Under the pieces are notes generated by a model. The model did not search any database and was not told the DNA's origin. It saw only the letters and a list, made by a program, of their open reading frames with translations. Positions 1 to 10,346 of a stretch of 64,000 nt of DNA are shown here, piece by piece; the stretch's first letter is position 1, and each line of letters opens with the position of its first letter. A program made the position numbers and the translations under genes. Source of the stretch: Saccoglossus kowalevskii (Eukaryota > Hemichordata > Enteropneusta > Harrimaniidae); assembly GCF_000003605.2 (NCBI RefSeq), contig NW_003109985.1, forward strand, positions 3,970 through 67,969, in the 5' to 3' direction.

Positions 1-1345
1 GTTCGTTGGTTCACTTAAACCATGTCAACATTTTATTATTATATTTGTATCACATTGGGTGAATTTTGAAACACACATTGACAAAAATAGTATGACAGGT
101 TACTATGAATATGGCTATTATGTGACTACACACCAGGATGGCTGACATAAGGCATACAATAAAAAATTATCGAAGTTGCTCGGTCTCATTTATCTCGGAA
201 AACGACTGTCAGTGTAATGAAGGAACTATTCTATTTTTAATATCACTACACACGTTGTAAAATCGATAATGCTGTGTGTGTTTTACAGTATTGTTTGTGT
301 ACACGCAGCTAGTTCGCAAGGAAAACAAAATGTGCTCCAATATCATCATATTTCCATTGCATAACAAAATGGATGTTACAATATGTATTATAAATTCACG
401 ATATTGCACCGATTAACTCACATAATAATGCTCGCTTGATATGCCGATTTACACATAAATACGGAGGCGATAGGCGTAACCACGTATGATAAATACGTTA
501 TATCACACGCCAACTTTATCGTATACTCGTGAACATGACGAAGATATCACGAGAATAAATGAAACCATGTCTGTAAATTTTTGCTACCACGTTCATTTAT
601 TTGTCTTTATATCACAGGGTTACAATGAATCCATGAATGAAATAACGCCACATCGATTTACGCGTAACCGCGATGTTTATATCGCATAATAAGATGGAAC
701 CACGTCATGAGAAATTTTATTTAGTTACTCGTGAATACGGCGTTGATATGACGGAGCATGAGGGAACAACGCAAAATATATTCGTGATATCATACTGATT
801 TACCCTTCATACGAAGTTCATATTACAGAATAAGATGTACATATGAATGATAAATTCTTTATATCACGCCGATTTACTCCAAGATATGATGTTGATATCA
901 TAGAAAACGATTGAACAATTTAAGATAGATTCGTAATATTACTTTCGATTATTTTTAAATACAACATTGATGTCATGATATAGAATAGAATCATGATGGC
1001 AAATGTTTGATATCACGCCCATTTACTAGGAAATATGACGTTGATATCATGGGATACAATGAACCATATAAATACATTTGATACAATTAAAAATTATTTG
1101 GCACAATGTATGACAAATTCGTCATTCACGTCGAATGAATTGTAAATAAGACATTTACATGACAGGGTAAGATGTAACAATTCGTAATAAATTTATGATT
1201 CACTGATTTACGTTGATATCACGAGATTTAAAATGAATTCAAGATGTCACACGATATAATTGATACATTATGATAAATATGCGATATCATGCCGATTTAG
1301 AGGTCAAAACGATGTTGATATTAAGGGAGACGAAGAAACGATATA
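1..1345. repeat. Decayed tandem array of roughly 75-bp units
   Basis: Two landmarks recur through this stretch: GATATCACGCCGATTTAC, and about 20 bases later GACGTTGATATCA. They are followed by a looser part resembling GATAANATGAACCATG and GACAAATTCGT. Clear copies of the first landmark begin near 438, 498, 786, 859, 1009 and 1282, with weaker ones near 650, 720, 941 and 1195. Spacings cluster at 60 to 87 bases, so a unit of about 73-80 bases repeated 15 or more times is the simplest reading. Units differ strongly in sequence and length, which suggests an old satellite no longer homogenised. The array probably continues past the left edge, since AAACCATGTCAACATT at 18 fits the same unit. No protein is supported here. 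Confidence 0.7.
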
Positions 1346-1705
1346 TATATATAACATCGATGTACTATTAGTTCAAATAAAATAGACCACGTCTGTCTTG
1401 TGTGATAATATAGTAATTCCAGTGTGACTACAATTTCTCGTGATTCGATAACGCAAATATAACGACAGTGTCCGTCCCTATTGAATGCACATTTTAGTAA
1501 CTTCACCATTATGACTAGTTATTCCTGAATGCCTTTTATTAACAGGCACATATTTGTGGCTGGGTTAATAGGGGTTATTATGCCATTTTCAATGTCTGTT
1601 TTAACTCACAGTTTTACTAATTTTAATTAGTGTAGCATTTTTTTCTTCTGATCTTCTGATTATTTTTTTCTCTAAATGTAATATCTAGTTCTGAATCAAT
1701 GAACT
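1346..1705. other. Intergenic, no gene seen
   Basis: Unique AT-rich sequence between the decayed array and the next transposon. The open frames here are short and carry no recognisable motif. A short TA run at 1341-1352 is the only simple repeat. Confidence 0.5.
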
Positions 1706-2273
1706 GTGGTGACACGTGTGTAAAGCCCCTTTCACAATTGGTGCCAAACAGACTACAACGGCTTGCGACTCGAAATTTTTCCCGTTGTACGACTCGTTGT
1801 AGCCGTTGTACCACTTATTGTACGATCCAGATGCGACAAAATGGTCGCATCTCGGTCGGGAAAAAAACCGTGCTGGTCCGATATTTTGAGCGACTGACGC
1901 GATGAAAAATAATTGCACGACAGGCAGTACGAGTGTTGTGCGACTTTGCACGCACTCGTAAGACCCCGAACGAGTGTTGCACGAGTATTTTCATGTCGTA
2001 CGATGATGCGTCCTGTCGTACGAGTCCGTTGTACCACCCTAAGACTATTGGAAGACCTGTCTTGCCCCCTTTGCAACGTTGTACGATTTTTTTTCACCCC
2101 CAATATAAGCTCGAGAACTCCTGAGCTTTCATCCCAAATACGTACGATTTTATATATTGCTTGCGACTCAAAGACAACACTTCTACAACAGGACGGAAAA
2201 AATATTTTCGAAAAAAAAAATTATCGCACGAGTGAGGCGCCAATTGTGAAAGGGGCTTATGGTAGGTCACCAT
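1706..2273. mobile_element. Non-autonomous DNA transposon (MITE-like), 568 bp
   Basis: The two ends are inverted copies of each other over about 43 bases. The inner part is near-perfect: AGCCCCTTTCACAATTGG at 1724 pairs with its reverse complement ending at 2257. The outer part keeps TGGTGAC at 1708 against GTCACCA at 2266. AACT lies directly outside both ends (1702-1705 and 2274-2277) and may be a 4-bp target duplication, though a match this short could be chance. The interior is unusually rich in TTGTACGA/TCGTACAA and GCGAC words in both orientations, giving many small internal hairpins. It encodes no transposase. Superfamily is not assigned. The overlapping open frames at 1699-2275 follow from this repetitive interior. 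Confidence 0.75.
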
Positions 2274-2277
2274 AACT

Positions 2278-4302
2278 CAGAGAATAAACATGACGCCTCC
2301 TAAATAATTAAAAACTTACGTAATACTTAACAACTGTATAATGCCTCCCAGTACCCGTGAAATATGGTTGAGTAAAACCCACAAAGCCTTCAGATAAATG
2401 GTTTCGAGCTTAAACGTTAAACTCCACAGACAAAAACAGCCATGGAACTAATACCTGCTATTATAATACTTAGGGATTATTTCCTGATGTAAAGAAGACT
2501 GGCTGACTTGATTGAATATTCTAAAATCGATAATTATAAATGAATAACATATTTGTGAAGAGTTGTGAAGTACGATATTACGTAGGTTTATTACAAACAC
2601 AACCCCCCTACACTTAGTTTGCCCATCCCTTACTATTTGCACTAAAAGCTTATATTGAACTCGTCGAGCCTGCACTTTGCTAGAGGGTAATAATTAAGAG
2701 TTTCATGGCAGACACTTTAGCTAGTGCTTCAGTGTATCTCTCTCTCTATATATAACTTTACGCGATGACTGTTGCTGACCTAGATAACGAATGCGTGATT
2801 GGCAGGCAATCACACATGGAAGCAGTGTTCGTCATTTATCATCTACAACGGTGATTATCAGTCCTGTTAAAATTCCGTGTTGATCTGTACGTAGAAGTCA
2901 TTGAGGTTTAATTTGCAGCCGTCATCACATGGCGTTGAAGAGCGCACATACCTACCACTTACATTCAGTATAATCCCTTAGGGAATACACAGTATGTCCA
3001 TGTTTTGAACTCCCGAACAGTTTAAATATGTATACCGGTGCATCTTCACCGTGCCAGCTTGAATGATCCGCAGTGGCATCAAATATGGCGCCATTCTCTC
3101 TATTATACTGTTAGTTTTGGTGGCATTATTCTTAATGTTGTGCACCTGGGAAATCATAACAGAAAATTTCTCCATATTTAACCCGAAAAATGACACTGTA
3201 TTACAGTTTGAAGTAATCGAGTTTGAGGAATCTCAGATAACTAATATTTCAGTTTTCACCTGAGATGAAATCCATCATACAGTGTCTCTATCAGCCACTT
3301 AACACATTTAGGGGTTATCGTTTACATATAGTACGTCTATGGATAGAGCCAACCGGCGAATAGGTGAAGCTCATTGAGAAATCTACACAACCTGCCGTAC
3401 GTATTATTAATGTGTGTAACGGACTTTCTTATTTTGAACACTAGAGGTCATTGTTAAGGTACTGTCACCTCCTTAGCATTCACCCAGGTCTATCGTGGTC
3501 AGTTTACTCAGTGTGTTTATAAAACCTGATTGTTTTATTTAAATTTCCAAACACATTCGTAATTCAACATTACCTACTTTAACTAATGACATCTCATTCA
3601 GCCCTGCAAATGTGTTGAAACGGTCATTTATTTTGCTTTTTCATTAAGGTTAGACGACGGAGGGCGTCTACAACCGACCTCCGATGCACAGTACTCAAGC
3701 CCCGGATCTGACCAGCATCATTCTATCGGCAAATCAGTTTTAGAATACTCATGCACTGTCCCTGAACAGGTTTTTCGATAATAGCAATCGTTTTGTATTC
3801 ATTCAGCACTCCCATTCAAGCTTAGCCTTAATCTTAATCTTGATAACTCTTAAGAGACATGTACCTTTTTGATACAATCAGACAATAATTTTCCACCCAA
3901 TCCGCATCTTGCATGTGTGCGTCATGTAGTATATACTGACACTTCAATATCACTCATGTACTCAAGTTGAAATCCAATACCCTCTTGTAAGTTACATTCC
4001 CATTATATCTATTAAATAAGCTAATCCGGGGATGTACATTGCTACATCTCATGACACGGTAATAAACCTTCGGCTGTCTTATAAAGCAATGCACTAGTAC
4101 TAGTCACGGTGTATAACCAATATGTGATTAAATACCAACTTTTTTAATCAATGAGCATTGATGTGAGTGTTTTCCACGCTGACACGTCGTAGCTCATTGT
4201 AATCTACCGTTGACAACGTACGTCGTATTACTATTACGAATGTACACGCGTGTAATGCTAACTGACGTTCACTGCTAGATGCTATACTGCTCGCGGTTTA
4301 GC
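2278..4302. other. Intergenic, no convincing gene
   Basis: Mostly unique sequence. It contains a CT/TA low-complexity run near 2738-2755 and one small membrane-type open frame at 3063-3263, listed separately. No repeats or promoter arrangement that I can defend. Confidence 0.4.
3063..3263 (+). CDS. Candidate 66-residue single-pass membrane peptide
   Basis: This is an ATG-initiated open frame of 66 codons. The N-terminus is short and basic (MIRSGIKYG). A strongly hydrophobic segment at about residues 10-30 (AILSIILLVLVALFLMLCTW) follows, then an acidic tail with three N-glycosylation sequons (NFS, NDT, NIS). That layout is what a type II signal-anchor protein, or the first exon of one, would look like. 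A GTAATC near 3212 could serve as a weak donor site. No family is recognised. In AT-rich DNA an open frame of this length arises often by chance, so confidence is low; the combination of anchor and sequons is the only reason to list it. Confidence 0.15.
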   Translation: MIRSGIKYGAILSIILLVLVALFLMLCTWEIITENFSIFNPKNDTVLQFEVIEFEESQITNISVFT

Positions 4303-4450
4303 GCAATATTTATTGTAGTGTAGTTCGGCGTGGTACGTATATATTCAAGCGCAGTACTGTGAAGCAGAACATGTTAACAGACAAGACGAGACATTTGGGC
4401 AGCACACTGATAACATACGGCGCCGTACTGCAATACACAATAAATATTGC
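4303..4450. mobile_element. Foldback (inverted-repeat) element, 148 bp
   Basis: Arms of about 40 bases face each other: 4303-4342, starting GCAATATTTATTGT, and the reverse complement at 4410-4450. The outer 14 bases match perfectly. The inner part matches with small insertions (TTCGGCGTGGTACGTAT against TACGGCGCCGTATGTTAT). The spacer is about 67 bases. This is the size and shape of a small MITE. I find no clear target duplication, so a structured regulatory element is a less likely alternative. Confidence 0.55.
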
Positions 4451-4526
4451 AAATGTAAAATATAGTTAAGTGTACTGCAGTCATTTGTATACAGTCAACA
4501 CCTGTACATTTATGTACTAGTATTTG

Positions 4527-4691
4527 TTAAATTTGGAGTCGTCACCTGCGCATGCGTCAGATGTCTATAGCGTGTCATTGTTTACAAATAAGCGTCTACC
4601 CATAAGCCTTTGCGTTTTTAGCGTGGGTTGTTATCGTCGCTTCGGACTCAATTTCCGTGCGTGCGCAGGTGACGACCCTCCAGCTTGTTAA
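4527..4691. mobile_element. TTAA-flanked MITE, copy 1 of a tandem pair
   Basis: TTAA at 4527-4530 and at 4688-4691 bounds a 157-bp body. The body ends are inverted repeats: GGAGTCGTCACCTGCGCATG on the left, and CGTGCGTGCGCAGGTGACGA running into CCCTCC on the right. TTAA target duplication is typical of piggyBac-type and Kolobok-type transposons, so this is probably a non-autonomous member of such a family. No coding capacity. Its right TTAA is also the left TTAA of the next copy. Confidence 0.8.
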
Positions 4692-4851
4692 AGCGGCGGA
4701 GTCATCACCTGCACATGCGTTAGATGGCCATAGCGTGTCATTGTTTACGAACAAGCGTCTACCCATGAGCCTTTGCGTTTTTAGCGTGTGTTGTTATCAT
4801 CGCTTGGGACTCAATTCTCGCGCGTGCGCAGGTGCCAACCTCCCGCTTTAA
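4688..4851. mobile_element. TTAA-flanked MITE, copy 2 of a tandem pair
   Basis: Second copy in the same orientation, bounded by TTAA at 4688-4691 and 4848-4851. The body closely matches copy 1, sharing for example CATAGCGTGTCATTGTTTAC, AGCGTCTACCCAT and CCTTTGCGTTTTTAGCGTG. Its ends are the better preserved: TTAAAGCGG on the left faces CCGCTTTAA on the right. An open frame at 4657-4851 runs through it but has no independent support. Confidence 0.8.
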
Positions 4852-6410
4852 ATCAGTTGCTTACTTGGTACCTGGATAAACGGGGTCATGTTACAGATCA
4901 AAAGACGGTATTACATAACATAAAAAAACACAGATAAAATGTCAGAATTAAGAAAAAAATACAAAACGTGAACAACAAACACTCACAGACTCCATGACTC
5001 CGATAAGATGTTTCAATGATCTTGTCTCCCAGGAGTATGCGACATGTTTTTTTTTTCAAAATAAGCGTAAGGTTATTTTGTTCTATACTTATTATGAAAT
5101 CTTTGCCTAGCCCCCATGATTAACTTATCTTTTTGCACTGCGAAACATTTGCAGCGAAGACAAAATGCTCCAGGGTTTCGTCTTGCTTCTTACGACATGA
5201 ACAACTTGAAGTGAGTGTTCAGTGGTGTTATTTTCCCATTCCCCCTCCTTTTAACATGTCAAGCCAAGTCTATAGAACCTCGCTATAAATTGCAGTTGGA
5301 TCCACTGAGTCCTTAAATAATTCACAGTATTTTATTTTCTCTTGAATTTCCGACAGTGGTCTAAGCTAGAATAATCTTTCATATTCCCCTCTCAGCTTCA
5401 TCGTGAGTCAGAGCACAGTCTCTTATTACCAATACCTTTTTTGTCTAATTCTACATTGTTGTCTGAAGGGTTTTGGTATTACAGTAGCCGAGCACACTCC
5501 CTCTTATCTAGACTCGCCACATCCGACACAACACAGACTTACATAAGGTAAGGCCAGTCCGACGAACCATTTGTTTACGCACTAAACCGGCTATTACATT
5601 ACATGTAGTGCACAAATGTACTGCTTAAAAATAAATCGAAAACAAAAAATATTTTGAATTTGCACTCTATATTCTCAAAAAACCTACATGGGCTGTGAAA
5701 AAAACTCGATTGTTAGTGCTCGGAAAGTAACATTACTTGGTCAAAGGAACATTAAAAATAACTGACAGACAAATAAAAAATAGCATCCCCGTTACTGGCA
5801 CGTTGACCGCCCAGGAAAAACTAGGAATAAAAACCCTTTCTATAGAAAATATGGACAAAAATCCCTGGAAAACTGTATCTGTCAAGCGTTGTGACACAAA
5901 GAATAATTAAACTTACAAAACAAATTAATTTTAAAACTGAACCGTGGCGAGACTGATATTTAAACCTCTGTCTCACACTTAAATACGTCTGGTCATGTGA
6001 CCCCCACATACAGGTACCCCGTCTGTTTGTCATCACGAGCAGACAGTAGTTAACCGCTATACTACAAAACGCGGTAAACAATATTTATCAACAGCGATGA
6101 TACTTATGTCGAAACGTGTGTTCAAATTTACCATTTTTTCAGTCCGGATCATTTTACATAATGTCATACTGATAAATATATATGTGTGACGTAATGTAAA
6201 TACTGTGAATTTGTGGCTGACATACTACTTGTATATTGCCGCCTTTTCACTAGATTTTTTTCTAATGCAAAAAATGTAACTCTAAAAGGAAATACATATT
6301 TGTGACATCACAGTTTCATGAAAACATCGTATATATGTATATTTGAGCCCAGTATTTGAGCATCTATTTATCAATGTATTACAATCGATTAAAAGTGCAC
6401 GCTGACGGAC
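4852..6410. other. Intergenic with one LINE-like scrap
   Basis: AT-rich sequence with a T10 run at 5047-5056. Apart from the minus-strand remnant at 5120-5410, listed separately, I see no gene, repeat family or regulatory arrangement. Confidence 0.4.
5120..5410 (-). pseudogene. Possible decayed non-LTR retrotransposon (LINE) 3' end
   Basis: Read on the minus strand, 5213 down to 5120 gives a peptide ending with SSCSCRKKQDETLEHFVF, followed by AANVSQCKKIS and a stop. A Cys-x-Cys, then E-T-x-E-H-F spacing resembles the Cys/His segment near the C-terminus of many LINE reverse transcriptase proteins. Further upstream on the same strand, in another frame, KYCELFKDSVDPTAIYSEVL ends at a stop near 5270. 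LRGEYERLF, ending at a stop, lies near 5370-5400. Breaks between these segments mean the element is dead. The call rests on motif spacing only; a decayed host exon is the alternative. Confidence 0.3.
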
Positions 6411-6600
6411 ACGAAGAATTCACCATAGGACACGCACTGCCAAGAATACTCACTATACAACGCCCACCGCTCAGTACACTCACTATACACATACAGTGCA
6501 TTCACCACACAACATGTATTGCCCACTATAATAGTCATTCGACACAGGCAGACCTTAAACACACATCGATACATGGGCCGCCCAGAACACTCACCACCGC
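6411..6600. repeat. Degenerate minisatellite with about 30-bp units
   Basis: Units built around CACCGCTCAGTACACTCACTAT recur here, each pairing a CCGCCCA-like word with a CACTCACCA-like word: for example near 6433, 6468, 6491, 6525 and 6578. Unit length drifts from about 28 to 40 bases. The plus strand is strikingly poor in G. The same units occur at 8981-9105, and a fragment lies at 26265-26316, so this is a dispersed family rather than a single local array. The two overlapping open frames here (6356-6619 and, on the other strand, 6389-6721) have no independent support. Confidence 0.6.
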
Positions 6601-6615
6601 TTACCAACATGGTCA

Positions 6616-7336
6616 TTGAAACATATCCCAGATCGGTCAAAATCATGTCCCGTTTATGTTTATATGAGGAGAAATGCTTCAGACGTGTCCAACGTGTCGG
6701 GGACATTGTGCACTCTGACACTCTATGTGTGAAACAAATTATTAAAATCGTTATTATAAAACTAATTCAAGACTATTGTGATAGGTACATGCATGTATCA
6801 GACTCGTCTTTATAAAACGTCCTAGATATCTTCAGTAAATTTTAAAATCTTGCTGTTTATGAAATTGTATTTAAACCACAAAATTGGATAATATGAACAT
6901 TTCTCAGACTAGTCACAAACAATCCCAATAAGACTTAGAATAGTTCTGCGCTTTGGGGCATAATGGCACGACGTCTCACAATATCTCACCGAATTTTGTG
7001 ATTTTAGGTAAATATGAGTTGGTAGTATTGACACACTGGCGTTCAGAAATGGTGAAATTCTCATGCACTAAACTGCCATTCGTCATACCAAATTGTCAGC
7101 AACCAATGCCTGCTTGAAGTCATCTGGATTTAAATAGCTGCGGCCATTTATTGTAATTTTCATTGAAAGCACAATGACTGGGGGTGAGTATAATGTATGA
7201 ATATATTTTTCATTAATTTATTTTATTGGGTTTTGTCACATGAGTTATTCTGAATATTTTTTTTCTGGGAAATAACTGCTGAATCTATATACTGATTTCA
7301 GTTTGTCTTTGTTCATTGTGAACACTGATTGTATTC
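6616..7336. other. Intergenic, nothing recognised
   Basis: Unique AT-rich sequence without a usable open frame, tandem repeat or clear inverted repeat. Confidence 0.4.
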
Positions 7337-7515
7337 ATGTTTGAAATGTGTCTGAAAGATAGTTACATTTCTGATATGTTTGAAACATGTTTCAAATGTT
7401 TACATAAAAAGCTTCAAACATGTCCTAAACATTCCTGCCCCGAAAGTGTACGCATCAGTCGTCCAGCTAGTCGTTTCAAACTAGTAGATAAAGTATCTGA
7501 AACATATTTGGGACA
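7337..7515. repeat. Cluster of TGTTTGAAACATG-type motifs with an 18-bp perfect palindrome
   Basis: TTTGAAACATGTTTCAAA at 7379-7396 is its own reverse complement. Around it the same word recurs in both orientations: ATGTTTGAAATGTG near 7337, CTTCAAACATGTCC near 7410, GTTTCAAAC near 7473 and TCTGAAACATATTTGG near 7496. This could be an old array of short inverted units or the remains of a foldback transposon. The 67-codon open frame over it is a consequence of the repetition. Confidence 0.45.
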
Positions 7516-7783
7516 CATATACAGTATGTCTCAGGCATAGCATGGAGGTAAAAGACAGTCTTTCAGTAACCAGATATGTTTTACACGAAATAAAACGAAG
7601 GTTGCATTTACAGTAAAAAATAGGTTTTACACATTACAAATAAAACAAATTCCTAATTAAATTTTCCGTTTTTTAATAATATATTTGATAATTTGTGTTT
7701 AAGAATCAAACACATTGACTAGTCCTCAATTCAACTGCTTCAGCTGAATTACTGTTGTCCACCATGATTATTATCAGTGCAAT

Positions 7784-7862
7784 GCGCATGCGTCACACTT
7801 ACATGCATTTCAAAAATAGAGGGCGTTTTCTTATATGCACGGCATGTGTGACGCGCATGCGA
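7784..7862. repeat. Short inverted repeat, 79 bp
   Basis: GCGCATGCGTCACAC at 7784 faces GTGTGACGCGCATGC ending near 7860. The match continues inward with gaps (ACATGCAT against ATGCACGGCATG). The loop holds AGAGGGCGTTTTC. The CATGCG words resemble the ends of the TTAA elements at 4.5 kb but no TTAA borders it. Possibly the core of a decayed MITE. Confidence 0.5.
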
Positions 7863-7879
7863 GAATCAAACCAGGAACT

Positions 7880-7905
7880 AATGTTGCACGTTAACGTGCA
7901 ACATT
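7880..7905. repeat. Perfect 26-bp palindrome centred on TTAA
   Basis: Each half reads AATGTTGCACGTT outward to centre, and the two halves are exact reverse complements with no spacer, so TTAA sits at 7891-7894. It lies 18 bases from the inverted repeat at 7784-7862. It may be a very compact hairpin, a dimeric protein site, or a scar joining the ends of TTAA-type transposons. Confidence 0.7.
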
Positions 7906-8980
7906 CTTATCGGTATGATAAAATTTCTGGCGTTCTACTAAGAACAGTGCTTGCCGAGAGCAGTTGTACAACGCATTAAACTTAAAATAAAGTGTAGATA
8001 GACACATATGTAACATCGAACGTAAATGGATAGATGAAATTAAAAATATGCACATGATCATAACAAGTAGAATTCACACTTATGATTATTAGAATAAGTA
8101 GTGTAGTGACAAATACAAATCTGATGTTAAAATAATGTATTTAAAGATAAAATGACAGAAATATACTATATATGGCGAAAAAGGATTATCACGATGGTTT
8201 TTTTTTACATAATGTCATAAAATAATATTGATGCCAGTGTACATACTGGGCCAAACAGTTTACGTAGCACTGTCGAATGTCGAATACATTGTTGTATTGT
8301 TTAATTTGCATTGACTCCTTAGCTTACTGAAAACATGTAACTATGCTTTTACATTCTTTTATTGGCAAATAATCATTAATTATAACAAGTTTTGTATTTG
8401 CGACGAGAATACGAACATTTTTAGCTCCGCTGCGATCGAGGATGACACAGTAACGGACTCGGAGCTGATAATGTTACTGATCAGACTGCAAATTAAACTA
8501 GTTCATGAAAGTCATATAATTGTCGAAATACAAGCGAATGAACAAACATGTCTGAACCGATCATTTTCAAGTTGGCAAATTTATTTCAAATAAGCCATAC
8601 TTCTAATGTACGAGGTAAATAAATATTCCGTGCCCAAAACTTCCTACATTTGAAATATACGTAACAACTAAGCTTCCCGCCTTCGACGCATCAACATTCA
8701 ATAATAGTTTTCTGATGACATATACATCATATAGTACTGAACAATGCATATTCTAAAGGAGAATCTACGAACTATACCCGACGGGAAGTATATCTCAAAG
8801 AACACGTCGCATGACGGACCTCACTCGGAAGGTTTAGCACACGGAAGATTTTTCGCATGACACAGGGCTTCAAAAGAGCAAATTCAAGTTGCCCATGACT
8901 ACGAAATTATGTTTTTTGTATTTATTTAAATTACATCATGACGAAAATAAAAATATTTGATTATAGCTTAGGAAAATGCC
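7906..8980. other. Intergenic, with a fragment of a dispersed repeat
   Basis: Mostly unique. TTTTTAGCTCCGCTG at 8418-8432 is identical to the left end of the element at 40099-40407, and CGGAGCTGATA at 8460 may be what remains of its opposite end. Nothing else recognised. Confidence 0.4.
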
Positions 8981-9105
8981 CCTTGCCGACCATCGCCATC
9001 TGGCTTGCATCGCCCAGTATACTCAGCATTCTATTCGCACCGCCCAGTACCGTGACACTCGCCATATGCAACATACACCGCCAAGTACACTGACCATTCG
9101 ATGCG
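8981..9105. repeat. Degenerate minisatellite, second locus of the CCGCCCAGTACACTC family
   Basis: Three successive units start with ATCGCCCAGTATACTC (9010), CACCGCCCAGTACCGTG (9038) and CACCGCCAAGTACACTG (9076). Spacings are about 28-38 bases. The units match those at 6411-6600 in sequence and orientation. Confidence 0.6.
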
Positions 9106-9873
9106 CAACTTATGGATGCTTGTTCCAAAGCCAATTTGGACACATTGGGTCGGCTTGGCAGATGTTCTCAGGTTTTAAAGGCTAACGTTAGCCTGATAAC
9201 TCGTCCGCAATGACGCCCTCTGTCACCACGTAGCATCATAAAAGCGCTGTATTGCAGAGTTTGCTTGGTTCATGGAGCTAACAAATATTATTTTAGCTCA
9301 ATGCTTGGTTCAACCTATAAATTAGATGCAATGACAATGAAAGTAAAAAGAAGCATTGTAATTTGTCTTTATACCGTAAATACTGCTGGGCTGGACAGGT
9401 AGTGACTGTTTTCTCTTAAAAGAAAAATGTAATATGCAGCGTCCTTGGGAGGGCGGCCCCAGGGTACCATTGCAGTGCAATACACTTGCATCAGAGTCGG
9501 GAATAGTTATAATATTATCGGTATCAACAAAGTTGCTAGGCGACACATGGCTGGGACCATTGTGCTATATACATTTCTTTGGTTTAGCCGGATTGAGAGA
9601 GTCTGGCGCCGTGGATGTCGCACTCAAAGGCTCGACTATTAATTATAGAGTGTGGCGCATTTTGACCTTCGGCAATGCAATGTAATTTATTATATCATCT
9701 ATTATTCTATTATCACATGAACATTTGTTCTTGCAATTCTAGCAAGCCGATTACTAGCCTTGGCTTTGTCTGGTCGATGTAAACCTGACGACGCAGGAGT
9801 ACCGTCGTTCCAATTTGAAGGTCGTAAGGAAAATAATAATTAAAGTGATCGCCCATGTTGCGTTACTCATCTC

Positions 9874-9904
<31 letters not shown>

Positions 9905-10126
9905 GTATTCTAAAATGAACATATAAAAATGATAACACACACATTCATTTGAATTAATCTATAGAAAGTACAATACAAAACCAAATACCCCGTAACAATT
10001 CGTTGCATACGCGAATACTGTTTAACATGGTTACTTGGATTCACTATTTTGTTTCACTATTGACTAATATAAACGATACGACCGTGTGTGAATCCCCGTT
10101 GCCAAAGTAACGAACCTACCCTTTAA
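9106..10126. other. Intergenic with small simple repeats
   Basis: Includes a perfect 14-bp palindrome GGCTAACGTTAGCC at 9180-9193 and the AAT microsatellite at 9874-9902. The patch around 9434-9520 is richer in G and C than its surroundings and overlaps open frames on both strands, but neither peptide shows a known motif. Confidence 0.4.
9874..9902. repeat. (AAT)n microsatellite
   Basis: Nearly ten uninterrupted copies of the trinucleotide ATA/TAA. Confidence 0.95.
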
Positions 10127-10346
10127 GGCAGCCACATGGCGCACAGACTGCCTTCTACGAAGCGACGCGACACCTGCATCTGGTAGGCGACAAGACGGAC
10201 TTTAATGTATTTTTTTTTTTCGTGTCGCATCGTCTGTCACACGGTTTTATTCACGTATGGAAACATTAGACTGGAACGAAAAATTATGGAATTTTCAAGA
10301 TTTTTCGTCTTGTCGCGCTGAGTTGCTCTAGGTGGTATGCACTGCC
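10127..10346. mobile_element. Possible decayed MITE with internal GCGAC inverted repeats
   Basis: GCGACAAGACG at 10187-10197 is exactly inverted at 10316-10326. GCGACGCGACAC near 10162 is partly mirrored by GTGTCGCATCGTC near 10222. GGCAG at 10127 and CTGCC at 10342-10346 may mark the ends. The nested GCGAC words recall the interior of the element at 1706-2273. No target duplication found, so the borders are uncertain. Confidence 0.35.

Noticed and set aside
9322-9685. Overlapping ORFs in the GC-richer patch at 9.4 kb as an exon
   Set aside because: Neither strand gives a recognisable peptide, and I found no convincing pair of splice sites around it.
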